This document shows, piece by piece, positions 40,901 through 53,420 of a stretch of DNA of 64,000 bases (position 1 is the first letter of the stretch; each line of letters opens with the position of its first letter). This DNA is from Phytoseiulus persimilis. Its lineage: Eukaryota > Arthropoda > Arachnida > Mesostigmata > Phytoseiidae. The notes under the pieces are model-generated. The model did no database searches and was not told the origin of the DNA. It saw nothing but the letters and a program-made list of their open reading frames with translations. Location: contig CM075103.1 of the NCBI GenBank assembly GCA_037576195.1, forward strand, positions 27,550,723-27,614,722. Direction: 5' to 3'. A program made the translations under genes and the position numbers.

Positions 40901-42188
40901 TCACTTGTTGTCGCGATTGGGAGCAAAGGTTGAGATGATGGAAAAAGGCGGGAGAAGAACTACGGAATAAGGGAACCCCTCTTTTCGCAATAGGGGGCGG
41001 GGAGGCGGACGAACTCTTTCAAGATTTCTGACAATATCGACGCACGGTTCCTCCTATTTCTCCTCAACAGGCAAGAGCTCTGTCCGGGTACGATAAAGAA
41101 CAGCGAAAAGAGCTTGCTCTCCCTCCGCCTTCCCTACTCGATTTCCTCCCGCTGCTCGAAACGAAGGAAAGACGCTGCTCGTAGTTACACCACTACACCG
41201 TTACGCTTCTGTTGCTCTCTTCGAGACCATACAGCGCTGCTCCTGCGGCGTCCACGCAACGTACGTACACTCGGTCCTGTATATGGGCACGCTTGGGCGA
41301 AAGCATTGTCTTGCTTCCTCTTTCTTGCTGCTGTGGTTGTTGTTTTTCTTCTTTTTCTACTCGCGCCGTCAAATGGCCCATCTATTTGTTCCCACCGGCA
41401 CCGTCTTCAGCCGCGCTCTCCGGAACTGGAGCTGACAACCCTCAGATTATTCTGTTTTGGAACTTCAGACCCTTCCGAACCGTCTCGAAACAACGGGCTT
41501 GTGGCTAGCACGAACCGCTGACTCGACGGTTATACTAGTCGGAGCCAAAGCTCCGGCTCGGAACGCGAATCCATCGAGATCGCAAGCTCATGAAGTAATT
41601 ATTATTGGACTCGATATTCCGCCCGCGCTTCCACTCTGCATCTATGAGGTGAGACGTCGTGCTGAGGGTGGAGGGGGATTAAACGGGGAAGGGGAGGGAA
41701 GACGCAACCTAAGACGTTAATGAAGTCGAAATACGACTCCTCCCAAGCTGAGCTTCCTTTACCGACTACCTCCCGCCGCTTTCGTTGCGGGAGCTCCCTC
41801 CGTCTTCGTTTTCACTCCTAATTTGTTCTGAGTTTTGCCTTAATTGCAACACTAGCCCAAGCTCTTTTTACTCGCAGTGTTCGAACGCCGAGCGGATCAC
41901 GTCCCTTCCGTTCATCCCAGGATGACGCTCTCTACCAACCCGAACCCGAATCATTGGCGAGCATAGTAGACGCGGCAATGTAAATTCATTTCGTGGTAAT
42001 TGTGTCCTGTCAGTATTGGCGCTCTGTCCCACTGACTCCTACGTCTCTCTGAGCACAATTTGAAGCTCATTGTTTATCTAGCATAAATCAGGCCGGTCCG
42101 ATCCGAGCGTCCCATCCTGCGGGGTGGAAGAGCTTAGAAACGAACTACTTCGGCAAGGAAATCTCTGGCACACTCTTGACCGGAGCGA

Positions 42189-42203
42189 CGGCGGCGGCGG
42201 CGG
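42189..42203. repeat. (CGG)5 microsatellite
   Basis: Five CGG units. Similar GGC/CGG runs occur near 15163 and 58790. Confidence 0.9.
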
Positions 42204-42834
42204 TGAGCGACCGTAGAGAGAGGGAGCGCGCTCTTTTGAATATTTATGGTTTGTAATTAGGGAAAAAGTCGCTCTAGAGAGTGTGGAATAGAGAGTGAAT
42301 GAGCGAACGAACGAGCGAGCGAGACAGCCGGCGAACGAACCGACGAAGAGACACAGCGACGCGAGAAATTCAGGAGCAGTTGCTAAGAGTCCGTCGGGAT
42401 CGGGCCGACATGGCCGCGCATACATTAACTTTTTGTCATCAACTTCCCTCGCGCGGGCCGCCGGCAGCAGGCCAAAAGCCAGTCGGCAAACCTTACACCG
42501 TCGTGGCAAGGTGATGGTCGCTCGCGGTGGCGGAGAAATCGGGCACGAGAAGAAGACCTTAATCGGAGAGAATATCCTCTTCCTGGATTAAGTCGGCTGG
42601 CATGACCAGCGCAGGGTAACGGAGACACAACTCCTCAATGCTCGCCGGCGCGAAGAGTTGGCGCGCTCCTGGCGGTGGCGGTGTATTCGCTCCGGGGCTC
42701 GGTGAGCCGGCATGGTAAGTTGGCAGCCAAGAAGGCAAGCCGGCCGGCCGGGTGGCCGGACGGAAGCCCGGCCGCGCGCTCTCCTGCCCGCCGCCCTTGT
42801 GCATCTCAGCGGAAGACAAGTAACAATCCGTTAA

Positions 42835-43212
42835 ATGAAGCGCATGCTGTGGTTCCCCTTGTACATTGGGCTCCTCGTCGTCCTCCTCCCGAATTCCCTA
42901 CCTAACCCGGTCGCGTCCCCAAGCCCCAGCTCATCCCTTCATGGCGCGGCTCCATGGTCTCATGCTTCTGTAAGCAAAAGACCCGCCCGATACAGCAGCG
43001 AGCTAGCGGGTAAGTCAGTCAGCCATCCGACGACGCAATTAGAGAAAGATGCTTGTTTTCACCACGCTGAACACGACATCAGCATCAACAACAACCACAT
43101 CAGCTGCAACAACGACGACGGCGACCGGGACATCAGCTACAACGACATCTACGACGACAGCAGCGGGCAGGTACATCATGGAGATCAACCGACGGGACAA
43201 AAAAAAAACTGA
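42835..43212 (+). other. 125-codon open frame with a signal-peptide-like start; possible small secreted protein
   Basis: The frame begins MKRMLWFPLYIGLLVVLLPN, a basic start followed by a hydrophobic core, then SLPNPVAS, a plausible signal-peptidase region. The remainder is Ser/Pro-rich, then Asn/Asp/His-rich, ending in Lys-Lys-Asn encoded by an A10 run just before the TGA. A stop (TAA at 42832-42834) lies directly before the ATG. I recognise no family. The Asn/Asp-rich part coincides with an imperfect AAC/GAC triplet-repeat tract, which argues for chance. Confidence that this is a real gene is low. Confidence 0.15.
43061..43165. repeat. Imperfect AAC/GAC/ATC trinucleotide tract
   Basis: Runs of CAACAACAAC, AACGACGACG and CTACGACGAC make an interrupted triplet tract. 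It yields Asn/Asp-rich, Thr-rich or Gln-like peptides depending on frame. The Thr-rich frame at 43049-43249 resembles a mucin stretch only because of this repeat. Confidence 0.6.
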
Positions 43213-43245
43213 CGACTTCGAACTTGTGCTTCGAGGGCTCTATTC

Positions 43246-44178
43246 ATGAATATTCCATCAACAGGTCCGGCGCAGCCATTCCTCGGTCAGGCGGAGGATG
43301 ATTTGGGGAAACGCCAAAACGGAAGGGTCACAGTTTGCCTCGCGACCGATCTGCTTCGGCCGCTGCATAAATTCAATTCAGTTCCAGTTCTGCGGAAACG
43401 CTCACTCCGCAAAGTCATCTCGCACCGGCGTCTGGATCACCACGAGCTCGCTATGAGCGGGCCAGTGAGCCACCGGCAGACAGAGGATTTCAATGCGTGG
43501 TGTTTGCATGTTTGGTCGCTCACTGTGAATTTTGCATATCCTCGGAGCCATGAGAGGAGACCACCACGATCGTTGTTTTTCGTATCAGAGAAAAGCCTCC
43601 TTGAAACTTTTTTCTTTTTTTTTCGCTTCTCTTCTTCCCTCACTTTGCCCGTCGCCGATTGGAAGGCTAGGATTCGGAGGCGGTGGCTCGGATCGACGAA
43701 AGTCCCGCTCGTCAACGACGCCGGATCATCGACCGGTTTCCAATTTGTCGTCTCGCTGAAAGACTCTGTGCAAGCCTTCAGGACACGACCGGGACCCAAC
43801 GCTGGCCGGCATCCCGGCCCGGGCACTTTTCGTGGCGTTCCCCGCCTTCATGGAATCGAGTGCCACCGTCACAGGCCCCGTGAGCACCGCGCATACGCTC
43901 GACTAGCCGCAGCCCCTCGACACTGGCCGCGAGGATATTGGAAAATGTTTGTATATATGTATATTTCAGAACGAGCGATTCCGCCTGATCCAGTTCGTGG
44001 ATTGTATTCAAATAGAAGCCCAAAGACGGGAGAAGGGGGACCGCAGAGTACACTGAGCGGGAGCCAAGAGGCTCTGGAGCGCACTAGTACCATTTGGTCT
44101 GTCGCGCCGGGGAACGATTCGCGCCGGACATCGACATTCCGGGATGGCCTCGCGGGGGTTTTTCCAGGCTGTCCGTGA
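43246..44178 (+). other. 310-codon open frame, no recognised homology, in frame with the preceding one
   Basis: This is the longest open frame in the window. It is in the same frame as 42835-43212, and the 33 bases between the TGA and this ATG contain no in-frame stop. The whole 42835-44178 segment therefore has one internal stop in about 448 codons. The predicted protein is Arg/His/Pro-rich with a Phe run encoded by a pyrimidine tract near 43610. No domain is recognisable, and frames of 129 and 137 codons are open on the other strand. A pseudogene, an unrecognised gene and a chance frame all remain possible. Confidence 0.15.
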
Positions 44179-47100
44179 ATCGTTTTTCCTCGTTGGATTC
44201 CCGCGAGGAACAATAGCGCGTGTTTCAATCGAGCTGCAGCAACAACAACTTGGCAGAGTGGAGTAGGTAACACCAGAAGCAAGCCAGCAAACAGATGGCC
44301 AAATAATATGACCAGCTGGGGTCAATGATGTTTTTGCGCGATAAGAAATAACAGCGCATCCCTGGAGAACTGCCGATACGGACAGCTGTAGCAAGCACAC
44401 GCCTACGGGGAGATGTGGGAAATCGGTCGGTAGCTGCCGAGGGGCGGCCGAGGGGTCGTATCTGCCATCCAGGAGCACCATTGCCGGTGTCAGTGTTCAA
44501 CTCGCCCGATTCAACTTGGCCAACCTGCGAGGCACCCGCCAGTCGGTGTGCCAGGAAGAAACACAGGAAAGTGGACATGGGAACAGACAGTGATTCCCAC
44601 CCCGGGCAAAGGAAACAGGACTCGAGAAGAAGCAGCAGCGAGAAAACATTGAGCCGGCTCTTCGCCCCTGTCCGAAGAACACGGAGTGAAATCGTTGGGG
44701 ATGATCCTTCGGTCAACAGAGGTCAGCTCCGTGTATTGTTCCAGTGGCGGCGGGCGCGTTTGTCCAAATCACATCAAGCACCAAGGGAGTTGAATCTTTT
44801 CAACTTAATGACTTTTCGTCTCTTTCCGCTCTTCCCTCGTTTCCTCACAGGCTTCGCGTTCTAATTACCAATTACCCAAGGAGCACCACCGCGGCGGCAC
44901 CGGACGCGTGGAGAGATTGAGCACACCGCTAATTCTCGAAGGGTTACACCACCACCGCCACCGTCGCCAGGACGGCATCAGGAACCCGACTAACCGTCTC
45001 ATTCAGGACGCGAGTCCTGTTCCTCTTCTTTCTCCCACCTGGATCAAGACACACCGTTGCCCCTTGGTATTAAAAGTTTCACATAATTTGTCTCACTTCC
45101 GAGATGCTGAAGTTGTAGGCGCCACGCAAGCCGACAGACTCGCCATACGCCGAAGAATCCGCGGATTCCGGCTCAAACACCGTCCTTGGGGGCACCGAAT
45201 CAGTCCATGACGAGATCCTCATGGGACACTCGAGTTCTGAACACTCGAGGCTCACGAGGGTTGAACTTCGGAGAGTGGCGGAGGGCAAGAGTTCAAAGAG
45301 AGGCGTGAACTCCCTGAGCTCTAGAAGATCGCGTCTACCATGACCAAAACATGCTATGTCACACAGCTCTAGCACAATCCACGAGGCGGAGCTTGCACAT
45401 TCCTTGGAGTACTCGTGGAGACATTCATGAGAAACTCCAAGTTTCCAAGTTTTCCAACTGTTAAGTGGGTGAAGTGTAGAATACTATATGAGCATGGTTC
45501 GTAGCTTGACATGGTGTCTGTGCCGAGAGTGCATGGCGCTAACAAGGACGTTGCTCTGCTCATTCGAAGCGGCTATGGTAAATAATCCCCTGGGGGTCTG
45601 TGGGGAACCCTGAACGGCGTTGTAGTCATAGTCCGAGAGTGGTCGATTATCAATCGGATGGAGAATCGTGATGTTTCGTCTCTGCAAATCTTTGCTTTCG
45701 TCACTGGGTGTTGCATCGAGCGTGCTGCTGATGGTTGGAAGCGATTAGCGGATCGGAGGGAGGCAAGACACTGTGACTACCTCTTCTGAGCAGTAGAAGA
45801 TTTGAAGAGCGTATGGTGTGTCGGCGGGTCGATCAGTAGGTCACTCGCCGGACCAGTCATTTAGCCAATCCGAGAGAACGTTTTGTTGGCTTTCCTAGTC
45901 CGTCAGGAGAAGTTGGGCAGTCACTTGATTCACCTTTGAAGTCGCCTCTCCTGTTGTTGTAGGGGATGGCGCAAGGAATAGCCCCAAGAAAGAGTGCGGC
46001 CCGCGAGGACCAGGCAGGGGGTGGAGAGCCACCCACCGGCACGGCGAAGATCATTACGTTAGCGACTAGGATTTCACATCCCAGTGGCGTCATCGTATCC
46101 CCTTGCTTCGGCTCCGACGGCACCGGCCAGATGTAAGCAGAGCCTTCATTACCTCAGGATTAGGTTACCTCAACGCAGCGGTCATACATTGGTCGCTTCG
46201 GTATCGTTTGTCTCTCGCATCACCGGATCGGGTGATGGATATGTGAACACAAACCACATGTACGATCGAACGGAAGTATTCCAATGAGCGGGGTACGGCT
46301 GCTTGTAGCGGTCACGTGAAACGTGACTAGAAATCATGTGAAAGAGAGGGAATTAGTACACCCGCATTTTGATCGTTTTTCCATCTCGAGTTGTCACGGA
46401 ATGGCCGTGTACGTACTCATCCTGTCGGTTCTCTTTCTTGATTTTCAGCCCATGGCGGTGGCGCGCGAATTCAAATTATGGAGAGGAGGACAACTTCCCA
46501 TGTTGGAACCCCGACGACACGACTCTACTCGTGTGTGAAGTGAGTGTTTCTTTCCTTTTTCACCTCAGTTTTTTCTTCGCTTCTCCCCGAGCCTATCTCG
46601 CGTCTATCAGCCGAAATGGGAGACAGCATATTGCCCGCTTATCAGGACGTTCCGCCTCTCGTTCCGCGTTCGCGAGTGTTCGCTTGCAGTCGATGTTGAG
46701 ATAGCGGCGCGAAAAAACCACAGGTTGCCAATGCAATGCAGCTTGCCACCTTCATCTCCTCACGGAACACGAGTCGGTTTTGGACTCCAACGAGACCACG
46801 ACGAGTCAGCTTGGAATGGAGCTGCTTCGTGCCTCATCAAGTCAACTCTGGTTTGAGAGTAAGCTTGGAAATGTTCTTCGATCGACGCTTCATGCAAAAT
46901 CATCCTCAATTTGTAAACTTTCGAAGGTTTTTCGATCGCAGCTCGACGGACTTATGAGATTGTGTGGAATCGATCGATGGTGGTAGAAAAGTTGGTGAGT
47001 GGTCAAATCTACACAAAAACAAACTCAGAGATGAATCCTGGTGGCTCACGGAACAATACAAACGGATGAACTGAGGCAGAGCACGAAAAAGTATCGCGTT

Positions 47101-47946
47101 ATAGATCGCACATTTAATTTCGAAGGCAGAATCGACCCCCGCGTTTGCATATGAGGACATTGGCGAACAGTAGGATTCGCTGGTTGGCAGGCACCGAGTG
47201 CTAGCTAGCCAGCTCGCTCGCTCGGCCGTACGCTCCGGTGCCGATGGCGGCGGTCATCGTGCAGTGGATGCAGAGCGAGCCGGATCGTCTAACTTGAAAT
47301 CGATCCGGGCAGCAGCGGTAAGTCCGCTCCACTGCCGTGAAACACCGCAACGGCTGTTCCCACAAAGGCTAATGGTAGGAAAATGTCCGAATCGTTCGGA
47401 CGATTCATTTGTCTCCGCTGCAAATATCGGACGAGTATCAAATTTCATCTTGGACGGATGCGCGACCGTTAGGTCGCTGGGCTGAGTCCCGTCATAATTG
47501 CGCCCAGGTTTGGCAGCGCGAGGACTTTTGTGAAGGTTTCTATGCTCGAAGCCAGGTTCGAGATAATTCTGTCTTTCGAGTTCACATGAACTCGGGGCGA
47601 ATCTTTCTGCCTCTGTCAAGCACTCGACGGAGCGACGTCAAAGTGTCGCCTGTGTCGTTGTCGTTCAGAGTGTCGTCCCATCATTATTATAAGTCACGTT
47701 GTCGCAATGATTCCTGGACATGCATTGAGGCATAAGTTTGGCTGCATAAAGCAGTTATGCTGCTTTTATGCCGGCTCACGGTTCACTGCTGCTAGTGCTC
47801 AGTCATTACCTAATGTCCCTCGCTTGCATATAGCTCGCCATCCTGCTTACCATCCCGCCGCCTGACTGCTAGCCAGTCAGCCTCACCATTGAGTCAGCAA
47901 GTCAGTTTCCCATAGAGAGTCCCTTATGAGTGTGCGGGAGCGTGCA

Positions 47947-47962
47947 TGCGTGCGTGCGTGCG
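47947..47962. repeat. (TGCG)4 microsatellite
   Basis: Four TGCG units, followed by TACATGCGCGCG. Confidence 0.9.
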
Positions 47963-50900
47963 TACATGCGCGCGAGAGTTTCTCTGCGAATAATTCATAA
48001 GTCCGTAATTAAGATTATGGACTAAGGTGCAGCGGCTCCAGCAGCACGACGAGTCCCGCCGCCGCGGGGAAGGTTTCATCGCAGAGGCCGAACGCGGGGT
48101 CGGACAAGAGATTTGGACAATTTTTTTTCTTCTTCTCGCTCGTCTCAACGTTTTGCTAAAGCTATTCTTAAATCCTCTGCTCTGCCGTCCATTTCTATTC
48201 TTATGCTGACTCGAACGGTCCGCGTGGGTACGCGCCATGGCTTTCCTCAGTTCCGCTCTCGAGTTGCTCCTCGACAAACGTCTCTTTCTTTGGTTGTGTC
48301 TTTTTTTTTTCTTTTTTCACTGTTTGAGGAACGTGGGGGAGTCGCAGGACATACGCAGAGCTAATGACTCGTTTCCAGCCGCTAAGAAGTCGCCCGCAGT
48401 CATAAATTTGATTACCGGATAAATGAAGCCTTTGTCCTGCAGCTGCCGGTCCTGCAGACCACCACCATGACCGTGGCAGCAGGATCCGCACACCAGACGC
48501 TTAGTATTGCCGTGCTCCACCAGCACAATTCGACTTCGAAGTCTAAGAATTTGGCGATTTCGAATGGACCTCAGTTTGAAAAGGAACCCCACCCTTCGTT
48601 TGAGCTCTGAGATTCATCTCAAAAGGCCTGCACTTAATTGGTAGACGCGAGCTAAATGAAGAAACGTTTCCTACCAATGGGTCGCTCCCGCTCCGAGTCG
48701 CAACGAACAGTTTCCTCCCTCCGAGTTTCCGTGTCGTAGCCATAGTTTGCCTCGCTTCCTCGCATAGTATGCCGTAGATCTCACAGCTGCCCCTTCTCGA
48801 AGAATTGGCATTCGAGTTGAGTTTGCGGCGGGATTCTCCCTCATCTGATTTGCAGCAGCTCAGCTCTCGCATCTGCATCCTTCAGATAGCTATCTTGAGA
48901 GAGTCTGTGACTTCGGCTGGAGGCAACATGTCGCGGAGGATCACGAATTCCGGGTAAGTTTTCCTGGGGGGATCTCGCAAGGCAAAACACACAAACACAG
49001 AGAAGTACATCCGGTTACACCCAGTTTGGGTGTACACGACCACCGTACGAAAACGAAAAGGAGAAGCGCAGCGCTTGTAGCGATGCTAAGCGGATGCTCC
49101 TTCCCTTCGCTCTCAGCTCATATGTATGTATGCAATACAGATGTGCAGTTTGCTATCGATGTTGTCTGATTATACTTTCATGCGACGAGCTCTCACAAAA
49201 CCGACTGTTTGCGGTTTTTCCCTCAGGTTCGGGTTCTCTCCCCCTAGGTTCCTCAAGTCAACGTAGTCCTCATACTGAACTCACGCAGTCGCCTGATTTT
49301 TCGGAATACCGCTCATTCATGGCCTGCTCCTCCGAGGTCCTCCCACACCATTCTCTACGTTTTCCGACGCAGATCAGAGGGCTGGATCCGTTTTCCGAAC
49401 TCCGGTTCCATGTGTTTCACACTCGTCGACTCCGCGTCACTCGAATCTCCAGACTTTCAATACCCATCCAGCTGCGGTATCAATCGCGGTTCCGTTTTGT
49501 GCCTACTCGAAGCATGCGTGGAGACAACGGCGGGAAGGCAGCGCCTCGGTTCCCGGGAAGCTACGTCCAGAGCCTACAAGAGGTTTCAAAGGACAACAAA
49601 CGCAACAAATAAAACTCGGCCTACTGCCGTTGTTGCCGCCGCCGGTCGTGGTCTCATAAACGTGGCGCTAAAAGGCATCATTTTCGCTTCAGTCGGAGCA
49701 ACGAAAGTCTATAAAGCACTAGCGGCAGCGGCTATGGGGCCGCGAACCCATTGCTCCCCCTCGTAAAGGCCGCTGGTCTCTCGCGGGAAGGACCATTAAG
49801 AGCGAGATCACGTCCCATGAAATCATGGCAATCGAAAACGACCCGAAAAGGAGAAGAAAGGAAGAAGAAAAATTCTGAACAACAAGAACAGTAATAGACA
49901 CTCGGCGAGAGGAATCCCGAGGCCGGGTTTCTTTTTCCTCACCAAACAATTACAACAGTTCTCGAGACGTTGAGCTTCCTCCCATCCTGGCAGCCATCCG
50001 CGACTCCCGTCGGTTCCTTAGGCCGAATACGCTTGAGTTCCTCATTTCCGTTATTTATGCTACGACGACCCGTTCTGGTGGAAAATGTATTGATACCTGC
50101 TCTGTTTCGGATTCGGATATCGATTCAGGATCCGAACTTCTCAATAGGATCGCTGGTTCTCCACGGAGGAATATTTCCCATAATTGGATTCTTCTGCGCG
50201 GAATCTTCAGCAGACGATGGAGCTGGCTTCTTTTGCACACACCACGCCCCACACGCACAAGAACGGTATTGCTCTCCCGCGTAAAAGTTCATTTCAGCTC
50301 ATCATCACATCGTCATCAGGATCGTGGACGCATCATGAGATTGCATCCAGCGACATCAAACAGGGACGAGTAGTTCATTAAAACGAAAGTAAATTAATTT
50401 TGAACCGCACCCTCTACGAGCACTTCCCGAGTACCTACCATCAGCCGTGGAGGCCGGAATTTCCGCAAAGGCTCATCTTTCTCTGCTCCTCCGATTCGCT
50501 CCGTGTCTCAATCTATACTCCACGAGACGTACAGTTTCGATAGGAGTCTCCAAGAGCACATCTACTTTTCGGCTCTGCCTTCGAGCATCGCTCATCAAGA
50601 AGTTTCGCACTATCATTTTTCTTCAGGAACGCATGAGTTCGAGGCCGTCACGATCCCTCGGCCGACGCGGGCTCCTCGGCAGCTTTCTCCACTTGGTTGC
50701 TGCTCGACGGTTTATCAAAGCCGCGATCTCATTACAACAGTAGAGGAAAAACAGTTGATTGCAAAACGCGGAGTCACCGTAAGGAGCCAGCATTAGCCCT
50801 GAGCAAGACGGCTCAGACGCAAGCTTTGCCGACGCGCCTTAAGCCGCTTACAAGGCTGGTAGTCAACAGAACCCTCTCGCTATTCTTCAACGACAACTAC

Positions 50901-53308
50901 CACCGTCGAGGCTATGGAGGCGGAAACGAGCCTTACGCACCGAATAGATGGATGTCCACGGGAATCGAGCCGAGCCTGTAGTCCCAGATTCCGATGCTTC
51001 GAACCCGTCTCACCGCTCCTCATCCTTTTCCCACTCCCCGCTCAACAAAAGAAGAAGGCTTATCTTCACGCTGGCCGAGCGCGAAAATCATCGGAGCTAC
51101 AATCATTTCTCCCGTCAAACCAAGTTGACGCCGGTTCCCTCCTCGAAACAGAACTTAGCAGTGCTCGCTTGTCGCCGCGAACTAATACCCCGTGCTCTCA
51201 TATCGGATTAGACAGCGAACGTACTGATCGGAATTTGTTTCACCGAGTTAAATGCGCTCGGGATCACATGCGCGCATTTAGTCAGGTGCATGTTCAGTCA
51301 TTTGTGCATCTAGTCAGTGCGTGCACCAACCTCGGCGCGAATCAGTTCGGCGCCAGAACAAAGACTGGTCAAACGGAACTTCATTTTTGCGTGCTGCGGA
51401 GCAAAAAGACACTCGAAACACCGCGAACACTCAACTCCCAAAACACTCCGCCTTCGTCCGAGGATTCCTTTGTTGACTCTCGATCTGTCAGGCAGTCTGC
51501 TGACGACTGACTGAAGAACGCATTATACAAAGCGGCAAAACTCCCGCGTTTCTTTCCCGCTGCTTCCGAGCGACGCAGTCGGAGCGGGGCCGCGACTGTT
51601 CGCTCGTTGCCGGATCAAATGGCGCGGGATTTCCTTTTCGGCCTTTCCGGATCCCGGCTCCCTGACTCCGGTGGCGGCAGCCGACGCAGTAGCAGCAGCA
51701 ACGGAGCTTTTTATCCCACCGAGTCCACCGCCATCCACGGACCGGACAACACCGGAAGGGACTTCAAGAATTAAACGCGGATTCCCCGTCCTCCTGCTCA
51801 AAGACAGTCTCGGCGATCGCTTCCCTTTTCCGTTCCTTGCCCCGATTTCCCCGAGTGCGGTGCGCCGCCGAATTCCCCACGGTTCGTTTTACGCGCGCTG
51901 AAGTTTCTCCACTTCCTTCTCGTCCTCCTTTCCCTCTCTCCTCGAGAGTCACCAGGAGGATCATGCGTCCTGATCGGCTTATGATGGAGTTCCGGCATTT
52001 TTTACCCGCGTTGGAATCGATTGTTGAGCTTGTTTGGGATCGCTTGCCCAGAACGCTCCGAGGCGGTGGAACGTTCCGGCGAGTCGACAAACGACCGCAC
52101 GAAGAAGAAAAAGTCGAAATCGTTCGGAGACGTTTGGTTTCGCCGTGATCAAACTGTCTCGATTCGGCCTCCGATCGACAAAAGCGATCAACCGCAGGAC
52201 AATCAAGAACTGTGGGCTGACTTGCCTGCCACGCCGCCCACCCGCTTGCCTGCTCCGTTGCTTGCTGCTGGTGCCACTAAAGGTGACTCAGCAAAAGTTT
52301 AGACCCGAGATAGAGCAGCTAGTGTTGAGTTGGCAGGAGGTGATTTTCCACGAGGACGCCTCCTTCGGGGCCTGTCGAGCCAGCCAGGCAACCAGCATCC
52401 GACCAGCCAGTCAACGAAGCAAGCGAGGAGTCGAGCCAGGAGTGCATCAGGCCATCCTCACTGACAGACTGACGGAAGAAGCGGGCGAGCAAACGACCGG
52501 CCAACCGGTGGACGTCGGGTCAGTTCACCGCCTATCCATCCATCCGTCTATCCATCTGATCTCATAATGAGGGCCTTGCTTCTAATTGTCGGCTGACTTC
52601 GGGCCGTCCAAGTGCCGAGCCTCCTTTTCCTCCAACGCCCACTGTCCGGATCGGCAATGAGCCAAACACTGACCGGGACTCCGAGAAATGCCTCCGAACA
52701 CGAACGACCTTTGCTCGCGAACGGCACCGAAAACCTTCCAGAACCGCTCCTGGAAGCTTCGCGCGATGTCGACACTTCGGTCCCGATCGCGAGCATTCGA
52801 TCTTTGTCCCTAGTGCTTCATTCCAAGTTGATATGCAAGCTCTCTTGCTCTCCTGCACGTACATTTTCTCTCTTATCTCAGGACTGTTAAGAGGAACTCG
52901 AGGTAATCGTTGAATCATGGCCCCGGAAGGAAGCCAGACGCGGAATTTCTCGCTTGAGGGTCCGATGCCGGTAATAAGATAGTCGGAAGAACCGGAGAGA
53001 GGGTAATCTCGGCGGGAATTCCCGTGCTAGATGGTGGCTGTGATCTTTGAAGTGTTCACAAGCCCAACTGTTTCACTTGAGGTGTGTGCCGCCGACTGTG
53101 ATTTGTTCTCTGGTTCGGTGGAAAATCAACTTACGAACTCTACGAACGAACAAATGAACCAACGTCGTTACAGCGCAGGCGACTCGGCGTCAAACTCTTA
53201 TTATTGGCAGCTAGGACAACGACGACGACAGAGATGTCAACGACAACGGTTTGCTCAACGACAGTCTCGGTTCCCACGCTGACGACACGGCTACAACGTG
53301 CCGTTACG

Positions 53309-53420
53309 TAGGTGCGTGACAGCGCAGTCGTTAAGGTGCTCCTCGTCGTTGACTCGAGGGTGGCGGGATCGCACGTTGGCACCCGGCACGGATCACATTC
53401 CGCCGACGTTGTAGTCACGG
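53309..53420 (+). mobile_element. tRNA-like A-box with degenerate B-box, possible SINE head
   Basis: AGCGCAGTCGTTAAGG at 53321-53336 closely resembles the A-box and D-arm of Leu/Ser-type tRNAs. About 45 bp later, GGTGGCGGGATCGCACG sits where a tRNA-like GGTTCGAATCC B-box would be, followed by ACCCGGCACGG. The spacing and flanks look like a tRNA-derived SINE whose B-box has decayed or diverged. No poly-A tail or target duplication is evident. Confidence 0.3.

Larger units (their letters stand above)
17303..42000. other. About 24.7 kb without recognisable exons; possible 5' intron of exd
   Basis: If the N-terminal exd exons lie beyond 64000, this is intronic. I searched by eye on the minus strand for the CHRMKP block expected just before the exon at 17302 and did not find it. 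Contents are simple repeats (19962-19977, 20597-20608, 22680-22697, 27882-27935, 30207-30220, 35042-35076, 36916-36935), homeodomain-type motif groups (22985-23025, 32527-32705, 37916-37943), a weak A-box/B-box-like pair near 29292-29346, and a 299-codon minus-strand open frame at 35144-36043. Other open frames overlap on both strands and show no known domain. Confidence 0.7.

Noticed and set aside
43049-43249. Thr-rich, mucin-like plus-strand frame
   Set aside because: The Thr richness comes from an imperfect ACN triplet tract, and the frame is short.
50914-51510. 198-codon plus-strand frame
   Set aside because: There is no recognisable motif, and another plus-strand frame of 87 codons overlaps it; treated as chance.
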